DNA of 64,000 nucleotides. It comes from CAWUFC02 sp963921335. GTDB lineage: Bacteria; Pseudomonadota; Gammaproteobacteria; Pseudomonadales; Halieaceae. The DNA lies in the NCBI GenBank assembly GCA_963921335.3, contig CAWUFC020000002.1:620001-684000 (forward strand). The letters run 5' to 3'. The translations under genes were made by a program, and so were the position numbers. Numbering within the stretch: position 1 is the first letter of the stretch; each line of letters opens with the position of its first letter. This document shows positions 45,795 to 55,430 of this stretch, in pieces. The notes beneath the pieces were generated by a model. It had not been told where the DNA came from and searched no databases. It saw only the letters and a list, made by a program, of their open reading frames with translations.

Positions 45795-47191
45795 TTACTG
45801 ATGTATTGCTCTGCCGAGAGCATCCAGCACCGCTTCGTGCATGGCCTCGGACAACGTGGGATGGGCAAACAAAGTGTGTGCCAGCTCTGATTCCGTGGCT
45901 TCCAGTGACTGGGCAATGCCGAAGCCCTGAATCAGCTCGGTGACTTCCGGCCCAATCATGTGTGCGCCAAGCAGTTCGCCGCTGGACGCATCAAACAGCA
46001 CTTTTACAAATCCCTCGCCCTCATTGATAGCCAGGGCTTTACCATTACCTTGCAGGTTAAAGCGGCCCACTTTATAGGGGCGATTGTTGACTTTTAACTG
46101 ACTCTCGGTCTGCCCCATGCTAGCCACCTGGGGACGACAATAGGTGCAGCCGGGTACCATCGATTTATCCAGGGGATGCACACCACTGATACCGGCTATT
46201 TTTTCAACACAGAGAATGCCCTCGTGACTGGCCTTGTGCGCCAAACAAGGGGGCCTGCCACATCGCCAATGGCGTACACGCCAACGGCACTGGTTTTTCC
46301 CCAGGCGTCTGTGGTGATAAAGCTGCGCTCTGTTTCAACACCCGCTTGCTCAAGACCAAGATCTTCAATATTGCCCTGCACGCCGGCAGACAGAATGACG
46401 CGTTCAACCAGAACCGTCTCAGTGTCTCCGCCTTCGCTCTGCAAGGTGCACTGAACACCCGCAGGAGTCACTTCAACAGCCGATACTGAGGTATCGGTTT
46501 TCACGTTAATCCCGCGCCGCTCAAACTGCTTGCGCGCGAATTCAGAAATCTCTGGGTCTTCAACCGGCATGATGTTGGATTCAAGCTCAACCAGGGTCAC
46601 TTCGGTTCCCAGATCGTTATAGAGACTGGAGAACTCGACACCGATGGCGCCGGACCCTATCACCAGCAATGACGCCGGCAAGGTCTCGGGCACCATTGCC
46701 TCGAAATAGCTGACAATATGCTCACCATCAGGCTGAACACCGGGCAGGCTGCGTGGACGGGCTCCCGTGGCCAGAATGATATGGGGCGCTAGAACGTCGA
46801 GTTCAACGTCTGCCCCGCTGACACTGAGACGCCCCTTGCCGTTCAGACGGCCACGACCATCAATCACCGTGACACCGTGCTTTTGCATGAGGTAGGCCAC
46901 ACCACCACTGAGGCGCCCGGATACATCGCGGCTGTACTTCACCAACTGGGCGATATCGAATCCATTGCGGGTAATATCGAAACCAAAGCGCCCGGCTTCA
47001 GACAGCGTGTGCGCTACATCGGCGCCCTTCAGCAGCGCCTTGGTCGGGATGCAGCCCCAATTCAGGCAGATTCCGCCCAGGTGCTTTTCTTCAACTAGAG
47101 CGGTCTTCAGCCCGAGCTGGGCAGACCGTATTGCGGCGACATAACCACCCGGACCGCCGCCAACAACAACCAGATCAAATTCCATCGTCAT
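45795..47191 (-). pseudogene. lpdA: Dihydrolipoamide dehydrogenase (E3), frameshifted at a G5 run
   Basis: The N-terminal frame has FAD-binding VVGGGPGGYVAAI, the redox disulfide GGICLNWGCIPTKALL (Cys42, Cys47) and NAD-binding VIGSGAIGVEFSSL. It leaves frame after AIGDVAGP. The second frame supplies AHKASHEGILCVEKIAG and the dimer interface with HPTLSEAMHEA containing the His-Glu pair. The break coincides with five G at 46249-46253 on the plus strand; six would restore GPPCLAHKASHEG. Joined length is about 465 residues. It is the E3 partner of the E1-E2 genes upstream. In a required gene of an otherwise intact operon, sequencing error is the likely cause. Confidence 0.9.
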
Positions 47192-47195
47192 TGCA

Positions 47196-48707
47196 TCAGG
47201 CCAGCATCAGTGACGGTTGTTCGATATAGCGCTTCAGCTGCGACATAAATTGTGCCGCGGGTGCGCCGTCGATCAGCCGATGGTCCGATGACAGAGTCAG
47301 GGTCATAACCGTGGCAACGCTAAGCTCTCCATTCTCCACGACCGGACGCTGCTCACCCGCGCCCACGGCCAAGATGGCTGCCTGCGGCGGATTGATAATG
47401 GCGTCAAAGTGCTTGATGCCGTACATACCAAGGTTGGAGATACTGAAGGTACCGCCCTGGTATTCGTCAGGCGCCAGCGTACCCGCCTTGGCTTTGGTCA
47501 CCAGTTCACGTACATCGCCGGAAATCGTCGACAGGGATTTAACATTGGCTGCCTTAACGATGGGCGTGATCAAACCCTCCTCAAGCGCTACTGCCACTGA
47601 AATATCTGCATCCCGGAAACGACGAATTGTGCCGCTGGCTTCGTCATACTGGATATTGAGCGCAGGCACTTTCACCAGGGTCATGGCCACGGCTTTAACC
47701 ACAAAGTCGTTAACCGAAAGATTGACACCCGGGTCTGCGCTATTGATTTGCTTACGCAGTGCCAGCAGGTTGTCGATACTGCAATCGACCACCGTACGGA
47801 AATGAGGCGAATTCTGCTTGGAGGACTGCAGGCGCGCACCAATGGTACGACGCATGCCGCTCATCGGCTCCTCAGCCACTTCGGGCGCGTCAGCGGCACC
47901 ACTGGCTATCGCCGCAGCAGAGGGCATCGCGCCATTCAGCAATACGTTAGCCGCTTCCACATCGGCCTTGCAGACCCGGCCGCGATTGCCCGAGGCGCGA
48001 CAATCGTGCAGATTAATACCCATTTCTGCGGCGAGGCGGCGCGCAACGGGCGTTGCTTTTACATCACTGTCATCTGCAGTACTGCGGTTGATACCACCGG
48101 AGCGCTGGGCGGGAACAGTTGTGGCCACGCTGCCACCGGCAGCGGTAATCGCAGCTTCCACATCCTGCAGAGAGATTCGTTCGTTGCGGCCGGTGCCGCT
48201 CACATTGTTCAGGTTAATGCCGTTGAGCTGGGCAAATCGGCGTGCGTGGGGTGTGGCATGACAGGCACTGTCATCGCCGCCCTGCTTCAAGGCATCGGGA
48301 ATTTGAGTGGATCCCGATGCCGCGGGCGCCGGTGAGTTAGCGGGTGCAGCCGGGCTTGCCTGCGCTGCAGCAGGTGCCGCCGCCGGTGCTTCAGCTTCGA
48401 CGGGCTCTGCTTCAACGGGCGCCTGCGCGGCAATAAAGGCATCAATCTCTTCGTCATCGACATCGGCAGGCGCAATCACGCCCAGCAGTTGCCCAACCGG
48501 GTAGGTGCCATCGACCTCAGCCAACTGACGACGCAATACACCGTCAGCGGGGGCTTCCCACACGTTGATGGCCTTGGAGGACTCCATCTCGAAGACCTCG
48601 TCACCCTGGCTGACACTGTCACCCTCGGCTTTGAGCCAGGTGAGCAGCTTGCCTTCGGACATTTCGATGCCCCACTTCGGCACCGCTACCGCAGTGATTT
48701 TGCTCAT
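47196..48707 (-). CDS. Dihydrolipoamide acyltransferase (E2) with two peripheral subunit-binding domains
   Basis: 503 residues. Residues 1-80 are a lipoyl domain; the lipoylated Lys45 is in MESSKAINV, an acetoin-dehydrogenase-type variant of the usual DKA. An Ala/Pro/Glu linker follows. Two peripheral subunit-binding domains come next, at ~148-185 (ATPHARRFAQLNGINLNNVSG...) and ~216-253 (ATPVARRLAAEMGINLHDCRASG...), where most E2 proteins have one. The catalytic domain starts near 280 (MSGMRRTIGARLQSSKQN) and ends LTLSSDHRLIDGAPAAQFM with the active-site HxxxDG. It transfers an acyl group from E1 to CoA. Confidence 0.95.
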   Translation of the reverse strand: MSKITAVAVPKWGIEMSEGKLLTWLKAEGDSVSQGDEVFEMESSKAINVWEAPADGVLRRQLAEVDGTYPVGQLLGVIAPADVDDEEIDAFIAAQAPVEAEPVEAEAPAAAPAAAQASPAAPANSPAPAASGSTQIPDALKQGGDDSACHATPHARRFAQLNGINLNNVSGTGRNERISLQDVEAAITAAGGSVATTVPAQRSGGINRSTADDSDVKATPVARRLAAEMGINLHDCRASGNRGRVCKADVEAANVLLNGAMPSAAAIASGAADAPEVAEEPMSGMRRTIGARLQSSKQNSPHFRTVVDCSIDNLLALRKQINSADPGVNLSVNDFVVKAVAMTLVKVPALNIQYDEASGTIRRFRDADISVAVALEEGLITPIVKAANVKSLSTISGDVRELVTKAKAGTLAPDEYQGGTFSISNLGMYGIKHFDAIINPPQAAILAVGAGEQRPVVENGELSVATVMTLTLSSDHRLIDGAPAAQFMSQLKRYIEQPSLMLA

Positions 48708-49711
48708 GACATGACGTCCCGGATTGCGTCAGCAATCTTCTCTACTGAGGGGATATGCGCCATTTCCAACTCAGTCGCAAAGGGCGTTGGCGTGTGCGGT
48801 GCACAAACCTGTTTGATGGGCGCTTTGAGGGAATAGAAGGCGTGCTCAGCTGCCAGCGCTGCAACATCCGCAGTCAGGCCACAGCGCGGCGGAGATTCAT
48901 CCACCACAATCAGGCGGCCCGTGGATTCAACACTCTCGAGAATGACTTCGTTATCCATCGGAGAGGTGGTGCGGGGGTCGATCACGTCACAGCTGATGCC
49001 TTCAGCGGCCAACTGATCCACCGCTTCGATCGCACGACCAACCATCTGTCCAAAGGCCACGACAGTGACATCGTTACCCTCTCGGGGCATGGCGGCCTCG
49101 CCAAAGGGAATTTCGTAGAGTTCGTCGGGCACTTCGCAGGACTCTTCATACAAAGCTTTGATCTCAAAGAACAACACCGGGTCATCATCCCGAATGGCTG
49201 AAATCATCAGACCTTTCGCTTCATAGGCATTGGAGGGTACCACCACTTTCAAACCGGGAAAGCTGGTCATGATCTGATACAGGCTCTGGCTGTGCTGAGG
49301 CCCCGCACCTGAGCCGCTGATGCCGCCCGCTGCAAGGCGAATCACCACTGGGCAGGTGCTCTTGCCACCAAACATATAGCGAAATTTCGCCATCTGGTTG
49401 ATGACCTGGTCCATGCACACGCCGATAAAGTCACCGAACATCAGTTCGGCGATGGGACGCTTGCCCATCAGTGCTGCACCAGCTGCCGCACCCATGATGG
49501 CGGATTCAGAAATCGGTGTTTCAACCACCCTCTCGGCCCCAAACTCATCATAGAGTCCTGTGGTCACACCGAAAGAGCCGCCCATAGAACCGGGATTTTC
49601 ACAACCGAAACCACCCGACAGGTCTTCACCGATAAGGAACACATTTTCGTCGGCGGCCATTTCCTGACGCATGGCCTCATTGATCGCCTCGCGATATGTT
49701 TTGACTGACAT
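48704..49711 (-). CDS. 2-oxoacid/acetoin dehydrogenase E1 beta subunit
   Basis: 335 residues from the ATG at 49711, with AAAGGAG 8 nt upstream; the longer frame to 49795 is not needed. Transketolase-like features: VFLIGEDLSGGFGCENP, FGAERVVETPISESAIMGAAAGAALMG, GPQHSQSLYQIM and IDPRTTSPMDNEVI. With the alpha subunit it forms the thiamine-diphosphate heterotetramer that attaches an acyl or aldehyde unit to the lipoyl group of E2. Its stop overlaps the E2 start by 4 nt (ATGA). Confidence 0.95.
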   Translation of the reverse strand: MSVKTYREAINEAMRQEMAADENVFLIGEDLSGGFGCENPGSMGGSFGVTTGLYDEFGAERVVETPISESAIMGAAAGAALMGKRPIAELMFGDFIGVCMDQVINQMAKFRYMFGGKSTCPVVIRLAAGGISGSGAGPQHSQSLYQIMTSFPGLKVVVPSNAYEAKGLMISAIRDDDPVLFFEIKALYEESCEVPDELYEIPFGEAAMPREGNDVTVVAFGQMVGRAIEAVDQLAAEGISCDVIDPRTTSPMDNEVILESVESTGRLIVVDESPPRCGLTADVAALAAEHAFYSLKAPIKQVCAPHTPTPFATELEMAHIPSVEKIADAIRDVMS

Positions 49712-49727
49712 AATCTGCTCCTTTAAC

Positions 49728-50726
49728 TCAGTAACTGACGTAGACGTCTTCGTTGATGCGCGACGGCTCCCAGCGTGGGCCAGCGATCGCGGCATCTACC
49801 GCTTCGTCAATCAGCGCCATCACTTCGTCATCAATCTGCGCCAGGTCTTTCGCAGACAGCGCGTCGGTTTTGCCCATATCTGCGGCAAACTTCTTCAGTG
49901 GATCTTTCTCTTTACGCAGGTACTTCACCTCACCCTTGGGGCGGTAAGGCTCAGGATCACCGGTAAAGTGACCATGGAAACGACCCGCCTCAAGAATCAG
50001 GCCAGCCGGACCCTTGCCGCTGCGGCAATACTCAATCATCTCGCCAGCGGTCTCATAGACCTCGAAGAAATCACTGCCATCAACCTTCTTAACAGGCATG
50101 CCAAAGGCCTCAGTACGGGCCCGCAAGTCATCGCAACCGGTTTGGTAGTCGCGACCTGTGAACTCACCGTAGAAGTTGTCTTCGACCACGAACAGAGCAG
50201 GTACCTGCAGTACAACTGCCAGGTTCATGGCCTCAAACACCGTGCCCTGGTTGACGGAGCCGTCGCCGGAGAAGGACACATGAACAGAGTTGTCCTTGTT
50301 CATTTTTCCAGACAAAGCAGCACCGACAGAGATAGGCGGGCCACCTCCGACAATGCCATTGGCACCGAGAATGCCCTTGTTTACGTCAGCCACATGCATG
50401 GTGCCACCACGGCCCTTGCAGAGACCGTCAGAGGAGCCCCACATTTCCAGCATCATTTCGGCCACGTTCGCGCCCCGGGCAATACAGTGTCCGTGACCGC
50501 GGTGGGTAGAAATAATGCTGTCCTTCTCGCCAAGATGCTCACAGACACCCGCGGCATTTGCTTCCTGACCAGAGTACAGGTGGTAAAAGCCTGCCAGGCG
50601 GCCGTTATTCACCTCGGTATTGATCCGCTCTTCGAACTCACGGATGGTTTTCATGCTGCGGTAGGCGCTGATCAACTTCGCCTTATCGAGGCCCAGTTTC
50701 TTGAGTCTGGCTTTACTAGTAGCCAT
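49728..50726 (-). CDS. 2-oxoacid/acetoin dehydrogenase E1 alpha subunit
   Basis: 332 residues. The thiamine-diphosphate motif is GDGSVNQGTVFEAMNLA through VVEDNFYGEF, and the substrate region has THRGHGHCIARGA and GRGGTMH. The pattern (FYHLYSGQEANAAGVCEHL) is closest to acetoin dehydrogenase AcoA and related complexes rather than to pyruvate dehydrogenase E1 of enterics. The natural substrate may be acetoin or another 2-oxo compound produced by the upstream enzymes. Confidence 0.95.
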   Translation of the reverse strand: MATSKARLKKLGLDKAKLISAYRSMKTIREFEERINTEVNNGRLAGFYHLYSGQEANAAGVCEHLGEKDSIISTHRGHGHCIARGANVAEMMLEMWGSSDGLCKGRGGTMHVADVNKGILGANGIVGGGPPISVGAALSGKMNKDNSVHVSFSGDGSVNQGTVFEAMNLAVVLQVPALFVVEDNFYGEFTGRDYQTGCDDLRARTEAFGMPVKKVDGSDFFEVYETAGEMIEYCRSGKGPAGLILEAGRFHGHFTGDPEPYRPKGEVKYLRKEKDPLKKFAADMGKTDALSAKDLAQIDDEVMALIDEAVDAAIAGPRWEPSRINEDVYVSY

Positions 50727-50771
50727 GGCTTTCTCCAGTTTTCTGTTTTTGCTATCGGGTCGCGTGAGTCT

Positions 50772-51647
50772 TCAGCTGGCTTCAAGCACCGCTGGTGACA
50801 CCACCGATTCGTCGTCGTAGCTGTAGACCTCGATGGCATTGCTGTCGGGATCCCACAGGAATGACACGGCTGCACCCAGTTGCTCGTAATACACATAGGG
50901 CTCACTGGATTCAGCACCTTCGGCCACGAGTCGCTCGTAATCCGCCTTAACGTCGTCACCAAAGTAGGACAGGTGATGAAAGCAGGTGCCGCGACGATCC
51001 AGCACATTCTGGTCGCTGGGAGCCACCTGCGGCGGATTCAGAACCTCCACCAGGAAGTAGTGGTCACTGTCGTTGTAGTCATAGTCGACCATCTTGATTT
51101 CACCGGCACCGTGCTCGGTCCATTCGGCGAGCACACGCAGGCCAAACATTTCCTTCAGCAGGTGAATCTGTCCGCCCAGGTCGTGAGTCACAATGGCAGT
51201 GTGGTGGAAGCGCAAAGTACCCACCTTGCCAATCGCGGTCAGCTGCTGTTGCAGCGCATCTGCCGCCTTCACCAGCACAAACATGAGGTCATACTCGCCA
51301 CACAGCACGGCAGCTGATTCACCAAAATCAGTGGTCTGGGGATCCCAGGCAATGCGTGCGCCCTTTGCGGTGAGTTCAGTGACGACTGCTGCAACGTCAT
51401 CAACGCTGAAGGCGACATAAGCGACACCGTGGCCTTTTTTGGCCAGGGCAATCGGCAGCCGATGCAGGGGCGCGCCGACCAGACCCAGACTCACATCCGA
51501 GGTGGTTCGCACAAACTGCACTTCACCCAGTTCGGGCAACTCGGCCTTGGGTCCGACCTGGTGATCAAAATGCTTGCTGTAAAATTCGCCGGCACGTTGC
51601 ACGTCACTGGTGATCATGCCTACATGGTGAAAACGATAGTTCATCAT
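50772..51647 (-). CDS. VOC family protein with two glyoxalase/dioxygenase-fold domains
   Basis: 291 residues. Domain 1 begins FHHVGMITSDVQRAGEFYS and domain 2 begins FHHTAIVTHDLGGQIHLLKEMFG near residue 147; each has the beta-alpha-beta-beta-beta VOC repeat with candidate metal ligands (His8, His in FHHLSYFG near 223, Glu in IEVYSY near 276). VOC proteins include glyoxalase I, extradiol dioxygenases and methylmalonyl-CoA epimerase; the reaction here is not known. It lies between etfB and E1 alpha in the operon and likely acts on an intermediate between the flavoprotein and the E1-E2-E3 complex. Confidence 0.85.
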   Translation of the reverse strand: MMNYRFHHVGMITSDVQRAGEFYSKHFDHQVGPKAELPELGEVQFVRTTSDVSLGLVGAPLHRLPIALAKKGHGVAYVAFSVDDVAAVVTELTAKGARIAWDPQTTDFGESAAVLCGEYDLMFVLVKAADALQQQLTAIGKVGTLRFHHTAIVTHDLGGQIHLLKEMFGLRVLAEWTEHGAGEIKMVDYDYNDSDHYFLVEVLNPPQVAPSDQNVLDRRGTCFHHLSYFGDDVKADYERLVAEGAESSEPYVYYEQLGAAVSFLWDPDSNAIEVYSYDDESVVSPAVLEAS

Positions 51648-51694
51648 TTAACTCCTGCTTGTACTCAAAAACTGTTCATGTTGAGCCAGTGTGC

Positions 51695-52525
51695 TCAACG
51701 CTCTGTTAAACCAACGGCAATGCTGGCTGCCGTATCAGCCATCTCTTCTACAGAACCGTCCAATACCTGTTTGCTACCGCCGCCCCCGGACACACCGCCA
51801 CAAAACAAATCCAGTACGCGCTGGTTCGCGTCGGCACCCAGTGCCTCCGGCTTTTTAATCGGTTTGGGTGCGGTGGTGCGCTCTGAACAGAGCAATGTGC
51901 CCTGCTGCGCAGGCTCCGGCGACATTGTTTCGATTTGCGCAATCGCTGCGCTATGACGCTGGCTCAGTGACGGGTAACGCAGCATCGGGCCTCGCAACAC
52001 ACCCAATACGCGGGGAGACTGTAGTACCAGCTGCTGGGTCGTGCGCTGCAATCTGCGCGAGGCACGAATTGCAGTGCCTTCAAGTGCCAGGTCATTCAGT
52101 GCATTGCTCAGGGGCAAATTCAGCAGCTCAGCCAACAAGGCAGGCACAGCCGAATCTTCACCATCGCCACAGACCAGCCAGTCAGGTATACCTGCATCCT
52201 TCAATGCCTGGGCGAGGCTGATCGCAACCGAGATGTCATCAGGCAGTGGCTGCTCAAGTGCCTCGCTGGCGACCCGAATAGCACGACTTGCACCAGCGGC
52301 AAGTCCGGCTCGCAGCACGCGCTCAACCCGCTCGGGTCCGGCGGCTATTACGGTAATCTCGGTGCTCGGCACCGACTCAGCCAGCAACAGCGCCTGTTCG
52401 AGGGCCTGTGCATCAATGGGATGCAGGTCAAACCATGCACCCTCTTCCGCCAGTCCTCGACGGTCGGGTGAAACCGGGTCATAGCCGGGACCAAATACCT
52501 GACGCAGATAAACAACGATCTTCAC
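51695..52525 (-). CDS. etfB: Electron transfer flavoprotein beta subunit
   Basis: 276 residues. MKIVVYLRQVFGP at the start, DAQALEQALLLAE near residue 38 and TVIAAGPERVERVLRAGLAAGASRAIRV are the EtfB pattern, then LAQALKDAGIPDWLVCGDGEDSAVPALLAELL. It is divergent from the housekeeping type and has a C-terminal Gly-rich tail (FCGGVSGGGGSKQV). It binds AMP and pairs with EtfA to take electrons from the flavoprotein dehydrogenase. It overlaps etfA by 4 nt. Confidence 0.9.
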   Translation of the reverse strand: MKIVVYLRQVFGPGYDPVSPDRRGLAEEGAWFDLHPIDAQALEQALLLAESVPSTEITVIAAGPERVERVLRAGLAAGASRAIRVASEALEQPLPDDISVAISLAQALKDAGIPDWLVCGDGEDSAVPALLAELLNLPLSNALNDLALEGTAIRASRRLQRTTQQLVLQSPRVLGVLRGPMLRYPSLSQRHSAAIAQIETMSPEPAQQGTLLCSERTTAPKPIKKPEALGADANQRVLDLFCGGVSGGGGSKQVLDGSVEEMADTAASIAVGLTER

Positions 52526-53529
52526 GATGCCACCCCCTGCACGCTGGAGCGCGATCTAACCTCATCGATGAGGCGCGGCACAATGTCATACAGGTCCCCC
52601 ACCAGAACCAGATCGGCAATCTGGTTAATCGGGGCATTAGCATCTTTGTTCACAGAGATGATGGTGCCGGAGTCCCGCATACCAATCAGGTGCTGCGGTG
52701 CACCGGAAATACCGCAAGCGATATACAGCGAAGGCGATACCACAGTACCGGTCTGCCCTACCAATGCCTCCATGCCAATCCAGCCCTGGTCAGTCACCAT
52801 GCGCGACGCGCCTACTCGACCGTTCAGCAGCTCAGCCAGCTCAGCCAACAGCTCAAAGCCGCTGGCGTCACCCAGGCCCATGCCACCAGACACAATCACC
52901 TCAATTTCATCCAGGGCCATATCCACCGCCCGGGTAATACTTTCGCTCAATGTTTCACTGCCGGGCACTGCTTCGCCTGCGGTCAGTTCAATCTTCTCAA
53001 GTGCTGTTTCACAAGCCTGGGCGGCCGGTGTGACCGGAAAAACACCGTCGGCAACCGTTGCAACAACGACCTGCTCAGCGGTTTCGGCCAGCAGAGTCTG
53101 TGAAGCCCGCCCCTCACACACGGGACGGTTGATAACGAGTTGCTGCTGACGCCACCCAAACCAGCTGGCGTTGGTGACCAGCGCAGAGTGGCTGCGGATG
53201 GCAATACGCGCCGCCAACTCTCGCCCCAGTGGACTTGCAGGAAACAGGCACAGCCGGGGCCGACGCTCTGTAATCAGTTCGGCAATACTTTGGGATATCG
53301 AGGAAGAGTCCAGTTCATCAGTGCCTGCTTCAAGGCAGAGCAGCCGACTCACGTTCTCGCCCTGTAGTGAAGACAGGGAGTGCTCTGCGTCTGAGACAGC
53401 ACTAACTGCGATAGCGACCACAGGCATTTCATTACGACCAGCCAGGCCGCGAGCTGCGCTCAGCAGCGACTGCGCATAGCCGTCGAGCTCGGCGGCGTCG
53501 CTTTCAATGAATACCCAGATCGCGCTCAT
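52522..53529 (-). CDS. etfA: Electron transfer flavoprotein alpha subunit
   Basis: 335 residues. The C-terminal FAD site is clear: IVSGGMGLGDASGFELLAELAELLNGRVGASRMVTDQGW, GQTGTVVSPSLYIACGISGAPQHLIGM and SVNKDANAPINQIADLVLVGDLYDIVP. It carries electrons from the TMADH/DgcA-like flavoprotein to the membrane Fe-S protein encoded further upstream in the operon (inference from gene order, as in dimethylglycine catabolism). It overlaps etfB and is 5 nt after the flavoprotein gene. Confidence 0.96.
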   Translation of the reverse strand: MSAIWVFIESDAAELDGYAQSLLSAARGLAGRNEMPVVAIAVSAVSDAEHSLSSLQGENVSRLLCLEAGTDELDSSSISQSIAELITERRPRLCLFPASPLGRELAARIAIRSHSALVTNASWFGWRQQQLVINRPVCEGRASQTLLAETAEQVVVATVADGVFPVTPAAQACETALEKIELTAGEAVPGSETLSESITRAVDMALDEIEVIVSGGMGLGDASGFELLAELAELLNGRVGASRMVTDQGWIGMEALVGQTGTVVSPSLYIACGISGAPQHLIGMRDSGTIISVNKDANAPINQIADLVLVGDLYDIVPRLIDEVRSRSSVQGVAS

Positions 53530-53534
53530 ATCGG

Positions 53535-55430
53535 TTATAGCTCCCGCCCGATGGTGGCGCCATCGAACATCGCGAAGTCACAATTGCGCGGTGCGAGGGC
53601 GTCACCAATACGATGCAGACTGACTTTGCCTTTCAGCTGAAAATACAAATCAGTGCGTGAATCCCCACCAAAGGTGCTGACCAGGGAGTCGCAATCCAGG
53701 GTAAAGGGGTGTTTCGCGAGCCCTTCAACACCGCTAATTTGCGAGCCATCAAAAGACTTCACATAGCTGTGCAGCAACATACCCGCCAGCCCTTTCTTCA
53801 GAAGCCGCTCAACCTGGCACTCCACCACCTGCATCTCGCCCTGAACGCCCGGGGCAGCGATGGGGCAAATAAAGTGCACGGTCTTGCCCTGATCGAGCAG
53901 TAATTCAGTGACCGAGAGACCCTGCATGTGATTGTCGCCGGCATAGAAAGCTACCGTTTGCCCGGTCTCTACTGAGCCGTCGAGAACGTCTCTCACACAC
54001 AGTACCTTGTCGAGACCTTCAATAGCGGGCATATCCGCATAGGGTGCAAGACGCGCACTGGAACCAGTGGCGATGACCACCTCATCTGCCTGCAGGGCCA
54101 ATACCTGTTCGGCGCTCATCTCGGTATTCAGCTGAACCGACACACCCAGGCGAGCCAGTTCTCTCTCATGAAAGCGGAACACGTCCTGCCACTCTTCACG
54201 ACCGGGCGCCTTCATCACCGTCTTTAACTGACCGCCAACACTGTCGGCGCGATCAAACAGGGACACGCGATGGCCACGCTTGGCCAGGGTAATCGCAGCC
54301 TCACAGCCGGAGGGACCAGCACCAATAATCGCGATGTGCTTGACCGGATCGGCGGGCTTCAGCGTGCTCCAGAAGTCCAGATATTCACGACCCGCTGCCG
54401 GATTCTGCATACAGCTGATCGCCACACCGGCACCCAGATTACCGTTACATTTCTGGTTACAACCGATACAGCTGCGAATTTCGTCCTGGTTACTGGCCAA
54501 CAATGACTCGATCATCGCCGGGTCTTTATGACGACCCGCATTCAGTACAGGAATATCGACCACTTCCTTGATAGCCGCAGCAGAACCCACCGCATACCCC
54601 ATAGGAAAGAACATGGGATCGGTGATGATCACCTTGTGATCATAGGTACCGGCTGTGGCATTGATGTAATCGACAAGACCACTGGCCTCAAAGCGACGGG
54701 CCATTTCCACGGCCTCTTCGCCGGACAGCCCATTATCGAGATAGTCGTCGGTCAGCAGGCGAATACCGACGATCATATCGCTATCTTCTCCGAGCGCCTC
54801 GCGAACCGCGGCGATGATCTCCAGCGGATAACGCATGCGGTTTTCCATACTGCCGCCGTACTCATCGGTACGCAGATTGCTTTGGGGACTCAAAAAGCCG
54901 GAGAGGAAATATCCAAAGGCGCAGTGAATCTCGATGCCGTCGAAACCACCTTCCTGCACGATTTTTGCAGCGCGCACATATTGCGCCTTGATCGCCTGCA
55001 GATCTTCAATTTCCAGCTCTTTTGGCACATAACCGCCGTGCACGGGCATGGCAGACGCGGCGCTCATGGCCTGCATGTGCCCCATGCAATTCCAGTCCTG
55101 ACGACCCAGAATGCCGAGTTGCGCGAGGATCAGGGCGCCATGGCGATGCACCTTTTCGGTGACCATCTTGTACTGTTCGACCTGGCCAGTGGCCAGCACC
55201 TCATCATCCAGGGTGCAGGGCGGATTATTGTGATCCTCCTCGACGATATTCTGGATGCCGGTAATAATCATGCCGCAGCCACCGCGCGCGCGAGCTTCGT
55301 AATAGCCGGCATGGCGTTCATTCATCAAGCCGGCAGCGGCAAATGCGGTGTGGTGCGCCGCGTTAAATATCCGATTGCGAACCGTACGCGGCCCAATCTT
55401 GATCGGCGAGAATACGTGGGGATATTTCAT
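53535..55430 (-). CDS. FMN/Fe-S/FAD oxidoreductase of the trimethylamine dehydrogenase/DgcA/2,4-dienoyl-CoA reductase family
   Basis: 631 residues. An N-terminal old-yellow-enzyme TIM barrel (VFSPIKIGPRTVRNRIFNAAHHTAFA, GGFDGIEIHCAFGYFLSGFLSPQSNLRTDEYGGSMENRMR) is followed by a [4Fe-4S] site (CIGCNQKCNG ... CMQNP, about residues 327-347) and an FAD/NAD-binding domain (IAIIGAGPSGCEAAITLAKRGH). Family members oxidise tertiary or secondary amines (trimethylamine, dimethylglycine, stachydrine) or reduce enoyl substrates. Coexpression with etfBA and a DgcB-like protein argues for an oxidative N-demethylase or amine dehydrogenase role. It overlaps the upstream gene by 4 nt. Confidence 0.9.
   Translation of the reverse strand: MKYPHVFSPIKIGPRTVRNRIFNAAHHTAFAAAGLMNERHAGYYEARARGGCGMIITGIQNIVEEDHNNPPCTLDDEVLATGQVEQYKMVTEKVHRHGALILAQLGILGRQDWNCMGHMQAMSAASAMPVHGGYVPKELEIEDLQAIKAQYVRAAKIVQEGGFDGIEIHCAFGYFLSGFLSPQSNLRTDEYGGSMENRMRYPLEIIAAVREALGEDSDMIVGIRLLTDDYLDNGLSGEEAVEMARRFEASGLVDYINATAGTYDHKVIITDPMFFPMGYAVGSAAAIKEVVDIPVLNAGRHKDPAMIESLLASNQDEIRSCIGCNQKCNGNLGAGVAISCMQNPAAGREYLDFWSTLKPADPVKHIAIIGAGPSGCEAAITLAKRGHRVSLFDRADSVGGQLKTVMKAPGREEWQDVFRFHERELARLGVSVQLNTEMSAEQVLALQADEVVIATGSSARLAPYADMPAIEGLDKVLCVRDVLDGSVETGQTVAFYAGDNHMQGLSVTELLLDQGKTVHFICPIAAPGVQGEMQVVECQVERLLKKGLAGMLLHSYVKSFDGSQISGVEGLAKHPFTLDCDSLVSTFGGDSRTDLYFQLKGKVSLHRIGDALAPRNCDFAMFDGATIGREL

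Noticed and set aside
49671..50798. 375-residue ORF opposite E1 alpha
   Set aside because: Antisense shadow of a gene with clear thiamine-diphosphate motifs.
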